A stretch of DNA of 64,000 nt from Flavobacterium sp. YJ01 (GCF_029320955.1 NZ_CP119757.1:2790001-2854000); one strand, 5' to 3'. Shown: positions 40,981 to 50,978, counted from the stretch's first letter. Notes: generated by a model from the sequence alone, not told the origin. A program made the numbers and translations.

Positions 40981-41466
40981 ATGAAAGTATTAATGACATT
41001 AGTTTTATGGATTAGTTTTGTCGGAACGCCAGATTTGGCTTCTATTCGTAAAATGTATTCTGATGTTGCAAAATCAGAAGCAAATGCCAAAGATTTCGCA
41101 GCAAAACTTGCCACCGTTTCTCATAATGATGATAAAATTTTAGTGGCTTACAAAGCAGCTTCGATTTTAGTAGATTCTAAATTTGAAAAAAAGTTAGGCG
41201 AAAAAATTGAACGTTTTAAAGAAGGCGCAAAACTTCTTGAAGCAACTATTAAAAGCGATCCAAGTAATATTGAAATGCGAATGATCCGTTTAAGCGTTCA
41301 AGAAGATGTTCCTGCCATTACGGGATACAAAAAAAACATAAAAGAAGACAAAAAGTTCATCACAACGTACTATGCAGGACAAGGTGCGCCTTTGAAAGAA
41401 TATCTTAAAGACTTTGTTTTACAATCAAAAAGTTTCTCTGAAAAAGAGAAACAATTCGTGAAGTAA
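40981..41466 (+). CDS. Predicted exported helical protein of unknown function
   Basis: 161 residues. A short hydrophobic N-terminus (1-15, MKVLMTLVLWISFVG) may be a signal sequence. The rest is helical and charged (LASIRKMYSDVAKSEANAKDFAAKLATVS onward). I recognise no family. It stands 2 bp after the dehydratase gene and 16 bp before the glycosyltransferase gene, in the part of the cluster that resembles aryl-polyene loci. Confidence 0.68.
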   Translation: MKVLMTLVLWISFVGTPDLASIRKMYSDVAKSEANAKDFAAKLATVSHNDDKILVAYKAASILVDSKFEKKLGEKIERFKEGAKLLEATIKSDPSNIEMRMIRLSVQEDVPAITGYKKNIKEDKKFITTYYAGQGAPLKEYLKDFVLQSKSFSEKEKQFVK

Positions 41467-41482
41467 GCCCAAAAAACACCTC

Positions 41483-42658
41483 ATGAAATCACATCAGGAA
41501 TTACTTAATTCGATCAGCTTTTGCGTTATTGTACCCACTTACAATAACCCGAAAACACTGAAAAAAGTATTGGATTCTATTTTAGATTTCACTTCCGATA
41601 TTATTATTATTAATGACGGTTCAACCGATTCTACTCCGGAAATTTTAAAACAATATTCGCAGCTCACACAAATTCATCATCCTAAAAATTTAGGAAAAGG
41701 GCGTGCACTTCGAAATGGTTTTAGAAAAGCTTTAGAATTGAATTTTGAATACGCCATAACCATCGATTCTGATGGACAGCATTTTGCTTCTGATATTCCG
41801 GTTTTTTTGGAAGAAATTCAAAGTAATCCAAATTCGCTTTTAATCGGAAGCCGAAATATGACGCAGGAAAATGTGCCGAAAAAAAGCAGTTTCGGAAACA
41901 AATTCTCTAATTTTTGGTTTAAGTTTGAAACTGGAATCAAACTCGACGACACGCAATCTGGATTTAGATTGTATCCGCTTCGATTATTGCCAAAACGATT
42001 TTACACCAATAAATTTGAATTTGAAATCGAAGTAATTGTTCGTGCAGCATGGAAAGGAATTACAGTAAAAAACATTCCGATTCAGGTTTTATATGATCCA
42101 GCTGAAAGAGTTTCGCATTTTCGTCCATTTCAAGATTTTACCCGAATTAGTATTTTAAATACCGTTTTGGTAACTAACGCTTTGTTGTACATTAAACCTA
42201 GAGATTTCTTTAGGAACGCAAAAAAAAAAGGATTTAAAAAATTCTTTCTCGAAGATATTTTAGAAAGTTCCGATTCTAACTTTAAAAAATCGGCGGCAAT
42301 TTCATTAGGTATTTTTATTGGACTTTCCCCTTTTTGGGGGTTTCAAACCATATTGCTTTTTTCTCTAGCTGCGTTGTTCAGACTTAACAAAGTCATTGCT
42401 TTCTTGACTTCTAACGTAAGTTTTCCGCCTTTTATTCCGTTTATAATTTTCGGTTCTTTAAAAATAGGAAGTTATTTTGTCACTTCAGACGCGCCGCTAA
42501 TTTTAGACAGTTCGATGACGTTTGAGGATATTCAAAAAAATGCTGCTCAATATATTGTCGGAAGTCTTATTTTAGCAACCGTTTCAGCGCTATCAGTTGG
42601 CCTTATAAGTTATTTGCTTTTAACAGCTTTTAGTTCTAAAAACAAAATAAATATTTAA
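41483..42658 (+). CDS. Family 2 glycosyltransferase fused to a DUF2062 membrane domain
   Basis: 391 residues. The N-terminal GT2 domain (about 10-235) shows CVIVPTYNNPKTL, INDGSTDSTPEIL and the metal-binding DSDGQH. The C-terminal part (about 265-385) has three or four helices with LGIFIGLSPFWGFQT, which is DUF2062. The same fusion occurs in aryl-polyene clusters. The sugar or acceptor is not known; a lipid glycosyl acceptor for the pigment is one possibility. Confidence 0.85.
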   Translation: MKSHQELLNSISFCVIVPTYNNPKTLKKVLDSILDFTSDIIIINDGSTDSTPEILKQYSQLTQIHHPKNLGKGRALRNGFRKALELNFEYAITIDSDGQHFASDIPVFLEEIQSNPNSLLIGSRNMTQENVPKKSSFGNKFSNFWFKFETGIKLDDTQSGFRLYPLRLLPKRFYTNKFEFEIEVIVRAAWKGITVKNIPIQVLYDPAERVSHFRPFQDFTRISILNTVLVTNALLYIKPRDFFRNAKKKGFKKFFLEDILESSDSNFKKSAAISLGIFIGLSPFWGFQTILLFSLAALFRLNKVIAFLTSNVSFPPFIPFIIFGSLKIGSYFVTSDAPLILDSSMTFEDIQKNAAQYIVGSLILATVSALSVGLISYLLLTAFSSKNKINI

Positions 42659-42659
42659 G

Positions 42660-42810
42660 TTATGTTTGCCACAGATTAAAGTGATTAAAATGATTTTTAC
42701 ATCCAATTTGTCAGGCTGAGCGAAGTCAAAGCCCACGTCCAATTGGAACGCCCTTCGACTTCGCTCAGGGTGACAAACTAAAGCTAATCTTTTAATCTGT
42801 GGCAAAAAAA
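42660..42810. repeat. Composite intergenic repeat with REP-like palindrome, copy 3
   Basis: GCCACAGATTAAA at the left and TTTAATCTGTGGC at the right form an outer inverted repeat. Nested inside, at 42709-42776, is the palindrome with arms GCTGAGCGAAGTC and GACTTCGCTCAG around CCAATTGG, in the same orientation as copy 2. It fills the whole gap before the MMPL gene. Confidence 0.85.
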
Positions 42811-42825
42811 TTTTAAACCTAAACC

Positions 42826-45800
42826 ATGCATCAATACTTCTACGCCATTCATTTATTTGTAAATCGAAGAAAATCTTTATCGGTTTTTTTGGCTGTTTTG
42901 ATGCTTCTTGTTTTCGGATTTTTTGCTTCGAGATTAAAGTTTGAAGAAGACATTACCAAACTTATTCCAACAAACGACAAAACCGATGTTACGGCAAAAG
43001 TTTTAAAACAGTTAAATTTTGCCGATAAAACAACCGTCATTTTTAAACTCGAAAAAAACGGATCTGCTGAAGATTTAAAAGAAATGGCAACCGTTTTTTC
43101 AGACAGCGTTTCTAAGTCTTGTAAACCTTATATAACAGGAATTCAAGGAAAAATTGACGAAGAAAACATTCAGGAAACGATTGATTTTGTTTACAATAAT
43201 CTTCCCTTTTTTCTAGATGATCAAGATTATAAAAACATCGAACAGAAATTGCAGAAAGACAGTATTGTGGCGACTGTTCAGGGAAATTACAAATCCATTA
43301 TTTCTCCTTCAGGATTTATTACAAAAGATTTTATTCTGCAAGATCCGTTTGGGATTTCGTTTATCGCTTTAAAAAAATTACAGCAATTAAACATTGGTGA
43401 CGATTTTACGCTAGAAAACGGTTTTGTAATGACGAAGGATAAAAAGAAATTACTCCTTTTTATAACTTCAAATATTCCGTCGAGCGAAACAGAAAAGAAC
43501 ACCATTTTTGCCGAAAAACTGAAATCGATTCAAGAAAATCTAAATCAGAAATTTAAAGGAAAAACTTCTATCAGTTATTTTGGTTCTGCTTTAATTGCGG
43601 TTGCAAATGCCAATCAAATTAAGAGCGATATTATTTTGACAACATCAATCGCGATGTTCACTTTAATGCTAATTCTGATTTTATTTTATCGTAAAATTTT
43701 AATTCCGCTGATTATTTTTCTTCCAACAGTTTTCGGAGGATTATTTGCCGTTGCATTCTTATATTTTGTTAGAGAACAGATTTCGGCAATTTCATTAGGA
43801 ATTGGTTCAATTTTATTGGGAATTACTATTGATTATTCGATTCATATTCTCACGCATTACAAACATAATAGCGATGTAAAAACTTTGTACAAAGACATTA
43901 CAATGCCTGTAATTATGAGCAGTTCTACAACTGCCGTTGCCTTTTTATGTCTGCTTTTTGTAAAATCGGATGCGCTTAATGACTTAGGAATTTTCGCTGC
44001 CGTTATTGTTATGGCGACTGGAGTTTTCTCACTTTTAATCGTTCCACATTTATATAAACCAAAAGAAAATCCAACAGAACACAAGAAAAATGTGATTGAT
44101 AAAATGGCGCATTTTTCTTTTCACAACAATAAAATCTTAATCGGGCTTTGTATTATCATCACGATTATCTGTTGTTTTACTTATAATGATGTTGGTTTTA
44201 ATAATGATTTATCGCAACTGAATTTTATTCCGAAAGAAATTAAAGCTGCCGAAAAACAATTGGAAGAAAGTACAAGTTTAACTTCCAAAACGATTTATGT
44301 CGCTTCTTACGGAAAAACTATGGAAGAAGCTTTGCAACATAATAGCAACCTTTTTTCTGATTTATCAAAAGAAAAAAATCAGGATAAAATTCTGAATTTC
44401 AGTTCGGTTGGCGGAATTGTTCTTTCTCAGGCAGCACAACAACAAAAAATTGAAAAGTGGAATTCATTTTGGACTTCGCAGAAAAAACAATTCATAAAAT
44501 CTGAATTGATTTCTGAAGGTTCACAACTTGGTTTTAAACCGACAACTTACAATTTGTTTTTTGATCATTTAGATTTTGACTTCAAACCTATTTCTGCCGA
44601 TGATTATTTAAAAATAAAAGCATTACAATTACAAGAATTCATTACCGAAAAAAATGGTTTTTATACCGTTTCGACTTTGGTCAAAGTGGCTCCGGAACAA
44701 CGTGATGCTTTTGTAAAATCGGCTTCAGCAAAAGAAAATGTAATTGCAATTGATCGTCAGCAAATGAACGAAACGTTTTTCAGCACTTTAAAAACCGATT
44801 TTAATTCGCTGGTTAATTATTCTTTTGTTGCCGTAATTCTGATTCTATTTTTTTTCTTCAGAAGAATCGAATTGGTCATCATCAGTTGTATTCCAATCGC
44901 CTTGACAGGAATTGTAACGGCAGGAATTATGGGCATTTTTGGCATTCAAATGAATATTTTCAGTATGATTGTCTGCACTTTAATTTTTGGTCACGGAGTC
45001 GATTTTAGTATTTTCATGACAAGCGCATTGCAAAAAGAATATTCGACTGGAGTTAATGAAATTGCAGTTTACAGAACTTCCATTATTCTAGCCGTTATCA
45101 CCACTATTTTAGGAATTGGCGCCATGATATTTGCCAAACATCCAGCGTTGACATCTATATCAGCCGTTTCGTTGATCGGAGTTTTTGCCGCGTTGATTAT
45201 TACGTTTATTTTCTATCCGATTTTGTTCAAATTATTTTTGTCCAATCGCTCTAAAAAAGGAAATCCGCCGTTTCAACTGCGTACTTTTATTCATGGTGTT
45301 CTTTCGTTTGCTTATTATGGTTTGAGCGGTATTGTAATGTCAGTTTTCAGCTTTACATTAATGCCAATTATTCCGCTTAGCGCGAAAACTAAAATGAAAG
45401 GGTTTCGATATGTAGTTTCAAAATTGATGAAATCTGTCTTGTATTCAAATCCTTTTATAAGTAAAAAAATCATCAATATTTACAATGAAACTTTCGAAAA
45501 ACCAGCCGTAATTATTGCCAATCATTCTTCGTTTATAGATATTTTGGCAATCGGAAGCCTGAGTCCAAAAATTATTTTTCTGGTAAGTAACTGGGTTTAC
45601 AATTCTCCTATTTTTGGTGGAATTGTTAGAAAAGCAGGTTTTTATCCTGTTTCAGAAGGAATTGAAGGCGGCGTTGAACATTTGCGTAAAAAAGTAAACG
45701 AAGGATATTCACTAATGGTTTTTCCAGAAGGAACTCGCTCAGAAAATAATGTGATTAAAAGATTTCATAAAGGAGCTTTCTTTTTGGCAGAAGAATTTAA

Positions 45801-46500
45801 ATTGGATATTCTTCCTGTTGTCATTCACGGTGCGTCTGAAGCAATTCCGAAAGGCGATTTTGTCATTCATAAAAGTGCGCTTACCGTTACTATATTAGAA
45901 AGAATTAAACCTGAAAATCTTTCGTACGGAAATAATTATGCCGAAAGAACCAAACAGATTAGTGTATTTTTTAAAGCAGAATATCGTAAAATTCGTGAAC
46001 AGCTCGAAGGTCCAGATTATTTCAAATCAATGTTGATCAACAGTTACGATTATAAAGAAATTGAAATCGGAAATAGCGTCAAAAAAGATTTGAAACAAAA
46101 TCTAGAAACATATTATCATTTAAACGAACACATTCTGCCAAAAGCAAAAATCTTGCATTTAGGAAATGATTACGGGCAATTGGATGTTTTGTTAGCGTTG
46201 CAAGAACCACAACGAAAAATAGTTTCTTTTATAAATGATGAAGAAAAATTATTGATTGCCAAAACGAATTATTTCCTTAAAAAGAGAAAAATAGTTTATG
46301 CTGAAAAATTAGAATCGGCTTTTGAAAACGAGTTTGATGTTTTACTAATTTCTGATGAAAATTATAAAGATGATTTAGAAAAAAACAGTTCAAACTCTTC
46401 TTTTGTAATTTTAGTGAATTGTTCGAATTTGAAAAATCAGTTTGAGAATTTTGAAATTATTTCTGAAGAAAAAGCTTTACTTGTTTTAAAGAAAAAATAA
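42826..46500 (+). CDS. MMPL-family exporter fused to a PlsC-type acyltransferase and a methyltransferase-like tail
   Basis: 1224 residues. Residues about 1-815 are an RND/MMPL transporter: two sets of helices with large periplasmic loops and motifs LLGITIDYSIHILTHY and FGHGVDFSIFMTSAL. Residues about 860-1080 hold a lysophosphatidic-acid acyltransferase-like domain with NHSSFID (His900, Asp905) and FPEGTRS (966-972). Residues about 1105-1215 (ILHLGNDYGQLDVLL onward) look like a shortened Rossmann methyltransferase-type domain. It probably attaches the acyl product to an acceptor and exports it. MMPL proteins in aryl-polyene clusters are normally separate from the acyltransferase. Confidence 0.85.
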   Translation: MHQYFYAIHLFVNRRKSLSVFLAVLMLLVFGFFASRLKFEEDITKLIPTNDKTDVTAKVLKQLNFADKTTVIFKLEKNGSAEDLKEMATVFSDSVSKSCKPYITGIQGKIDEENIQETIDFVYNNLPFFLDDQDYKNIEQKLQKDSIVATVQGNYKSIISPSGFITKDFILQDPFGISFIALKKLQQLNIGDDFTLENGFVMTKDKKKLLLFITSNIPSSETEKNTIFAEKLKSIQENLNQKFKGKTSISYFGSALIAVANANQIKSDIILTTSIAMFTLMLILILFYRKILIPLIIFLPTVFGGLFAVAFLYFVREQISAISLGIGSILLGITIDYSIHILTHYKHNSDVKTLYKDITMPVIMSSSTTAVAFLCLLFVKSDALNDLGIFAAVIVMATGVFSLLIVPHLYKPKENPTEHKKNVIDKMAHFSFHNNKILIGLCIIITIICCFTYNDVGFNNDLSQLNFIPKEIKAAEKQLEESTSLTSKTIYVASYGKTMEEALQHNSNLFSDLSKEKNQDKILNFSSVGGIVLSQAAQQQKIEKWNSFWTSQKKQFIKSELISEGSQLGFKPTTYNLFFDHLDFDFKPISADDYLKIKALQLQEFITEKNGFYTVSTLVKVAPEQRDAFVKSASAKENVIAIDRQQMNETFFSTLKTDFNSLVNYSFVAVILILFFFFRRIELVIISCIPIALTGIVTAGIMGIFGIQMNIFSMIVCTLIFGHGVDFSIFMTSALQKEYSTGVNEIAVYRTSIILAVITTILGIGAMIFAKHPALTSISAVSLIGVFAALIITFIFYPILFKLFLSNRSKKGNPPFQLRTFIHGVLSFAYYGLSGIVMSVFSFTLMPIIPLSAKTKMKGFRYVVSKLMKSVLYSNPFISKKIINIYNETFEKPAVIIANHSSFIDILAIGSLSPKIIFLVSNWVYNSPIFGGIVRKAGFYPVSEGIEGGVEHLRKKVNEGYSLMVFPEGTRSENNVIKRFHKGAFFLAEEFKLDILPVVIHGASEAIPKGDFVIHKSALTVTILERIKPENLSYGNNYAERTKQISVFFKAEYRKIREQLEGPDYFKSMLINSYDYKEIEIGNSVKKDLKQNLETYYHLNEHILPKAKILHLGNDYGQLDVLLALQEPQRKIVSFINDEEKLLIAKTNYFLKKRKIVYAEKLESAFENEFDVLLISDENYKDDLEKNSSNSSFVILVNCSNLKNQFENFEIISEEKALLVLKKK

Positions 46501-48017
46501 TGAAAAAAGAGTACGATGTAGTCATTTTTGGCAGCGGTTTAGGCGGATTGGTTTCTGCCGTTATTCTGGCAAAAGAAGGCTACAGCGTTTGTGTGCTGGA
46601 AAAAAACAATCAATACGGAGGAAACCTTCAAACTTTCGTTAGAGATAAAACCATTTTTGATACCGGAATTCATTATATCGGAGGTTTAGGCGAAGGCCAG
46701 AATCTCCATCAATATTTCAAATACATTGGAATAATGGATCAATTGAATCTGAAACAATTAGACGAAAATGGTTTTGATATTATTTCTTTTGATGATGATA
46801 AAATCGAATATCCGCATGCGCAAGGTTTTGAAAATTTCATTGAAAAACTGACTCCTTTTTTTCCTGAAGAAAAAGAAAATCTAGACAAATATTGTCAAAA
46901 AATAAAAGAAGTCTGCAAAGCTTTTCCACTTTATAATCTCGAATCGCAAGGCAGATATAACGATGAAGTTTTAACGCTTAACGCAAAAGAAACGATCGAT
47001 TCTTTCACACAAAATGAAAAATTAAAAGCGGTTTTGGCGGGTTCTAATTTTCTTTACGCCGGAATTGCCGATAAATCGCCTTTTTATGTTCATGCCTTAA
47101 TTGTAAATTCTTATATCGAAAGTTCATGGCGTTGCATAAACGGCGGAAGCCAGATTACCAAACAGCTTTTAAAACAACTTAAAAAATTTGGTGGCGAATT
47201 CTTTAAACACAAAGAAGTTACCAAAATTGACGTTGAAAATCATAAAGTGAATTCGGTAAAAATGAAAGACGGAACCGAAGTTTCTGGAACGTATTTCATT
47301 TCTAATATCGAGCCCAAAACGACTCTGAAATTGGCCGGTCAGGAAAATTTCAGAAAACCATTTTTCAGTAGAATTCAAAATCTCGAAAGTGTACTTTCTG
47401 CATTCAGTTTGTATATTGTTTTTAAAGCCAAAACTTTCAAATACATCAATCATAATTATTATCATTTTAAAAGTAGTAACGATGTTTGGAGTTCTTATGA
47501 ATACGACGAAAATTCGTGGCCAAAAACTTTTATGGCTTCTATGAGTCCGTCAAAAAAAGACGAAGAATGGGCGGACGGAATGACCTTTTTAACTTACATG
47601 AAATATGAAGAAGTCAAAGATTGGGAAGATACTTTTAATACCACTTTTGACGAAAATTATCGAGGCGAAAGTTATGAGGATTTCAAAGTCAGAAAAGCAG
47701 CGAAATTTTTAAAGGAAGTAGAAAAGAAATTTCCAGGAATAAAAGACTGCATACAATCTGTTCACACTTCTACGCCACTTTCTTACCGCGATTATATTGG
47801 CGGCGACGGCGGAAATATGTACGGATATGTTAAAGATTCTAATAATCCGATGAAAACTTTAATTCCTTCAAAAACTAAGATAGAAAATCTTTATCTTACA
47901 GGCCAAAGTATTAACATGCACGGAGTCTTGGGTGTAACGGTTGGAGCAGTTGTAACTTGTTCTGAAATTGTAGGAAGAGAATATCTGCTAGAAAAAATTA
48001 AAAAAGCATCTGAATAG
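46500..48017 (+). CDS. FAD-dependent oxidoreductase, phytoene-desaturase/carotenoid-isomerase-like
   Basis: 505 residues. FAD loop GSGLGGLVSAVILAKEGYSVCVLEKNNQYGGNLQTF (start of the protein) and a C-terminal NLYLTGQSINMHGVLGVTVGAV match the CrtI/retinol-saturase group. It starts inside the preceding stop (TAATG). No carotenoid gene is nearby, so it probably acts on the aryl polyene or on the alkyl-resorcinol, for example as a desaturase, isomerase or saturase. Reaction not provable from sequence. Confidence 0.82.
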   Translation: MKKEYDVVIFGSGLGGLVSAVILAKEGYSVCVLEKNNQYGGNLQTFVRDKTIFDTGIHYIGGLGEGQNLHQYFKYIGIMDQLNLKQLDENGFDIISFDDDKIEYPHAQGFENFIEKLTPFFPEEKENLDKYCQKIKEVCKAFPLYNLESQGRYNDEVLTLNAKETIDSFTQNEKLKAVLAGSNFLYAGIADKSPFYVHALIVNSYIESSWRCINGGSQITKQLLKQLKKFGGEFFKHKEVTKIDVENHKVNSVKMKDGTEVSGTYFISNIEPKTTLKLAGQENFRKPFFSRIQNLESVLSAFSLYIVFKAKTFKYINHNYYHFKSSNDVWSSYEYDENSWPKTFMASMSPSKKDEEWADGMTFLTYMKYEEVKDWEDTFNTTFDENYRGESYEDFKVRKAAKFLKEVEKKFPGIKDCIQSVHTSTPLSYRDYIGGDGGNMYGYVKDSNNPMKTLIPSKTKIENLYLTGQSINMHGVLGVTVGAVVTCSEIVGREYLLEKIKKASE

Positions 48018-48024
48018 TTTTATT

Positions 48025-49689
48025 ATGAAAAACCGAATTCTATATTTCTTTTTTATCGGTTTTTTAAGTTTGCTGACTTCCTGCGGTACATCAAAATCAA
48101 AACATCATAAACCAGATCTTACTGCTTTTAATAATTCTAAACCTATCGTTACAAAAGTTTCTGATAGTATTTTTATCTCTGGAAAAAATTCACTTTTAAA
48201 AAATAAACAAGGCATTTGGGAATTGTATGTAGAAGGCGATCCGTTGGAAATTGGTTTAACAACTGGCGCTCTAACAGACTCACTTTTACAAAAACAGCAA
48301 CGCATTTTTTTCTCCAAAATAACCGATTTTGTTCCGTCAAAATTTCAACAGAAAATACTTCGTCAGTTTTTAAAATGGTTCAATCGTAAATTGTATTTGA
48401 ATGTTCCAAATGAATATCAGACTGAAATTTACGGTGTTTCTCAATACACTTCTAACGAATTTGATAATATCGCACCGCGATATCAGCGCAGTTTATATCT
48501 GCACGCGGCGCACGATATTGGACACGCTTTACAAGATTTGGCTTTAGTTGGCTGTTCTTCTTTTGCGGCTTGGAACGAAAAATCCGAAGATGGAAATTTA
48601 ATTCTCGCCCGCAATTTTGATTTTTATGTGAATGACGCTTTCGCGGAAAATAAAATAGTAGCTTTTATCAAACCAAAAACTGGAAATCCGTTTATGATGG
48701 TCACTTGGCCTGGAATGATTGGCGCTGTTTCTGGAATGAATTACGAAGGTTTGACGGTAACCATAAATGCATCAAAATCTAAAATTCCGCTTAGCGCGAA
48801 AACGCCGATTTCAATTTTAACTCGCGAAATTTTACAGCATGCCAAAAATCTGGATGAAGCAATTGCCATTGCAAAAAACAGAAAAGTATTTGTTTCTGAA
48901 TCGATTATGGTTGGAAGCGCCATTGATAACAAAGCCATTTTAATTGAAGTTTCACCAAATAAAATGGATGTTTACGATGTTCCAAATACCGATCAATTGA
49001 TTTGTTCGAATCATTTTCAAGGAGACTCTTTTAAAGATGATAAACGAAATCTAGAACAAATTGCAAACAGCCATTCGGAATATCGTTTCGAAAGAATGCA
49101 AGAATTGCTGAATGAAAATCCGAAAGTAAATCCTGAAATTGCCTCAGAAATTCTTCGAAATAAAGAAGGTTTAAAAAACATTGAATTGGGTTTTGGTTCC
49201 GAAAAAGCTTTAAATCAATTAATGGCGCATCACGGAATTATCTTTAAACCGAAAGAAAAATTAGTTTGGGTTTCGGCAAATCCGTATCAATTAGGCGAAT
49301 TTGTTTGTTATGATTTGAATACGGTTTTTGGTGAAAGAAAAAATAATCTCGCTTCTTTTCAAAAAGAAAATTTGAATATTGCCAAAGATCCATTTCTGGA
49401 AAGTACTGCTTTTCAGAATTATAAAAAATTTAAAATTGAAGATTCTAAATTAGATTCGATAATCGAAAAGAAAGAAAATGTTTCTTCAGAATTTCTGGAA
49501 CATTATCAAACATTAAACCCTGATTATTGGGTTGTGTATTATAAAGCAGGATTGTACTTTTACCAAAAAAAGGAATTTCTTCAGGCAAAACTTAATTTTG
49601 AAAAAGCGCTACAGCATGAAATTACTACGGTTCCTGAAAAAGAAAAGATTGAAAAATATTTAAAAAAAGTCAAAAGAAAATTACAATGA
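48025..49689 (+). CDS. C45-type N-terminal-nucleophile hydrolase/acyltransferase lipoprotein
   Basis: 554 residues. Lipoprotein signal ending at LLTSC (Cys20). The C45 / acyl-CoA:6-aminopenicillanate acyltransferase-like core shows LVGCSSFAAWNEKSEDGNLILARNFDFY, in which Cys177 would be the nucleophile, then PGMIGAVSGMNYEGLTVTINA. The C-terminal 60 residues contain one TPR-like helix pair (YYKAGLYFYQKKEFLQAKLNFEKAL). Such proteins cleave or form amide or ester bonds. Being outside the cytoplasm and in the operon, it could make or process the flexirubin ester. It overlaps the next gene by 4 bp. Confidence 0.8.
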   Translation: MKNRILYFFFIGFLSLLTSCGTSKSKHHKPDLTAFNNSKPIVTKVSDSIFISGKNSLLKNKQGIWELYVEGDPLEIGLTTGALTDSLLQKQQRIFFSKITDFVPSKFQQKILRQFLKWFNRKLYLNVPNEYQTEIYGVSQYTSNEFDNIAPRYQRSLYLHAAHDIGHALQDLALVGCSSFAAWNEKSEDGNLILARNFDFYVNDAFAENKIVAFIKPKTGNPFMMVTWPGMIGAVSGMNYEGLTVTINASKSKIPLSAKTPISILTREILQHAKNLDEAIAIAKNRKVFVSESIMVGSAIDNKAILIEVSPNKMDVYDVPNTDQLICSNHFQGDSFKDDKRNLEQIANSHSEYRFERMQELLNENPKVNPEIASEILRNKEGLKNIELGFGSEKALNQLMAHHGIIFKPKEKLVWVSANPYQLGEFVCYDLNTVFGERKNNLASFQKENLNIAKDPFLESTAFQNYKKFKIEDSKLDSIIEKKENVSSEFLEHYQTLNPDYWVVYYKAGLYFYQKKEFLQAKLNFEKALQHEITTVPEKEKIEKYLKKVKRKLQ

Positions 49690-50975
49690 TTCCAGCAATA
49701 GAAAAAGATTCTTTAGAAGAAATTAAAATTTTTCAAGAACAAAAATTAGTTGAACTTTTAGCATACATAAGCGAGAATTCTCCTTTTTATAAAAGACTTT
49801 TTGCAGGACAAAATATTGATATTTCTAAAATTAAAACTTTAGAAGATTTACAACATTTACCTGTTACAACAAAGGAAGATTTACAACAATATAACGATGA
49901 TTTTTTGTGCGTTCCGCAACATAAAATTATCGATTATGCCTCAACATCTGGAACTTTAGGAGATCCTGTAACTTTTGGTTTAACCGATTCTGATTTAGAC
50001 AGATTGGCTTATAATGAAGCAATTTCTTTTGCTTGTGCCGGAATTGCAGAGGGCGATGTTGTACAATTAATGATGACAATTGACCGAAAATTTATGGCTG
50101 GTTTGGCTTATTTTTTAGGACTTCGAAAATTGAAAGTTGGTGTTATTCGCGTTGGTGCGGGAATTCCAGAAATGCAATGGGATTCTATTTTAAAATACAA
50201 TCCGAGTTATTTAATTACGGTTCCATCTTTCCTTTTAAAATTAATTGAATACGCCGAAATTCACGGAATTGATTATAATAATTCGAGCATAAAAGGTGCA
50301 ATTTGTATTGGAGAATCTTTGAGAGAACAGGATTTTTCTATGAATATTCTATCGAAAAAAATCACCGATAAATGGAATATTAAGTTGTTTTCGACTTATG
50401 CTTCAACAGAAATGAGCACCGCTTTTACAGAATGCGAACACGGAAAAGGCGGACATCATCATCCAGAATTAATAATAGTTGAAGTTTTGGACGAAAATAA
50501 TCAGCCTGTTAAAAATGGCGAAACAGGCGAACTTACATTTAGCACTTTAGGAATCGAAGCAATGCCTTTATTACGTTTTAAAACTGGCGATATTGTACAG
50601 CTTCACAACGAACCTTGTGCGTGTGGCAGAAATACTTTGCGAGTTGGACCAGTTGTCGGCCGTAAAAAACAGATGATAAAGTATAAAGGAACAACGCTTT
50701 ATCCGCCTGCGATGAACGATGTTTTGAGCAGTTTTGATACTATTGAAAATCATTTGATTGAAATCTCAACCAACGATTTAGGAACAGACGAAATCTTAAT
50801 AAAAATTGCTTCCAAAAATCAAACTCCTGAATTTCTACAAGAAATAAAAGATCACTTTAGAGCCAAACTTAGAGTAACTCCAAAAATAGAATTTGCTTCA
50901 AAAGAAGTTTTAAATCCCTTGGTTTTTAATCCGATGAGTCGAAAACCAATTCGATTTTTCGATTACAGATCTTAA
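49686..50975 (+). CDS. Phenylacetate-CoA-ligase-like AMP-forming enzyme (probable coumarate activation)
   Basis: 429 residues. YASTSGTLGDPVTFGLT near 87-103 is the adenylate-forming P-loop of the PaaK group; FSTYASTEMSTAFTECEHG and FKTGDIVQLHNEPCACGR (with two Cys) continue the family pattern, ending with a small C-terminal domain. In the flexirubin scheme it would activate the 4-coumarate made by the ammonia-lyase encoded at the other end of the cluster. It is the last gene of the cluster, coupled by an ATGA overlap. Confidence 0.85.
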   Translation: MIPAIEKDSLEEIKIFQEQKLVELLAYISENSPFYKRLFAGQNIDISKIKTLEDLQHLPVTTKEDLQQYNDDFLCVPQHKIIDYASTSGTLGDPVTFGLTDSDLDRLAYNEAISFACAGIAEGDVVQLMMTIDRKFMAGLAYFLGLRKLKVGVIRVGAGIPEMQWDSILKYNPSYLITVPSFLLKLIEYAEIHGIDYNNSSIKGAICIGESLREQDFSMNILSKKITDKWNIKLFSTYASTEMSTAFTECEHGKGGHHHPELIIVEVLDENNQPVKNGETGELTFSTLGIEAMPLLRFKTGDIVQLHNEPCACGRNTLRVGPVVGRKKQMIKYKGTTLYPPAMNDVLSSFDTIENHLIEISTNDLGTDEILIKIASKNQTPEFLQEIKDHFRAKLRVTPKIEFASKEVLNPLVFNPMSRKPIRFFDYRS

Positions 50976-50978
50976 TAT

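Noticed and set aside
42620..42805. Small minus-strand ORF after the glycosyltransferase gene
   Set aside because: It is formed almost wholly by the REP-like palindrome and outer repeat, so it is a by-product of the repeat.
46500..48017. Carotenoid phytoene desaturase
   Set aside because: No phytoene synthase, cyclase or other carotenoid gene is in the window; a pigment-cluster-specific oxidoreductase is more likely.
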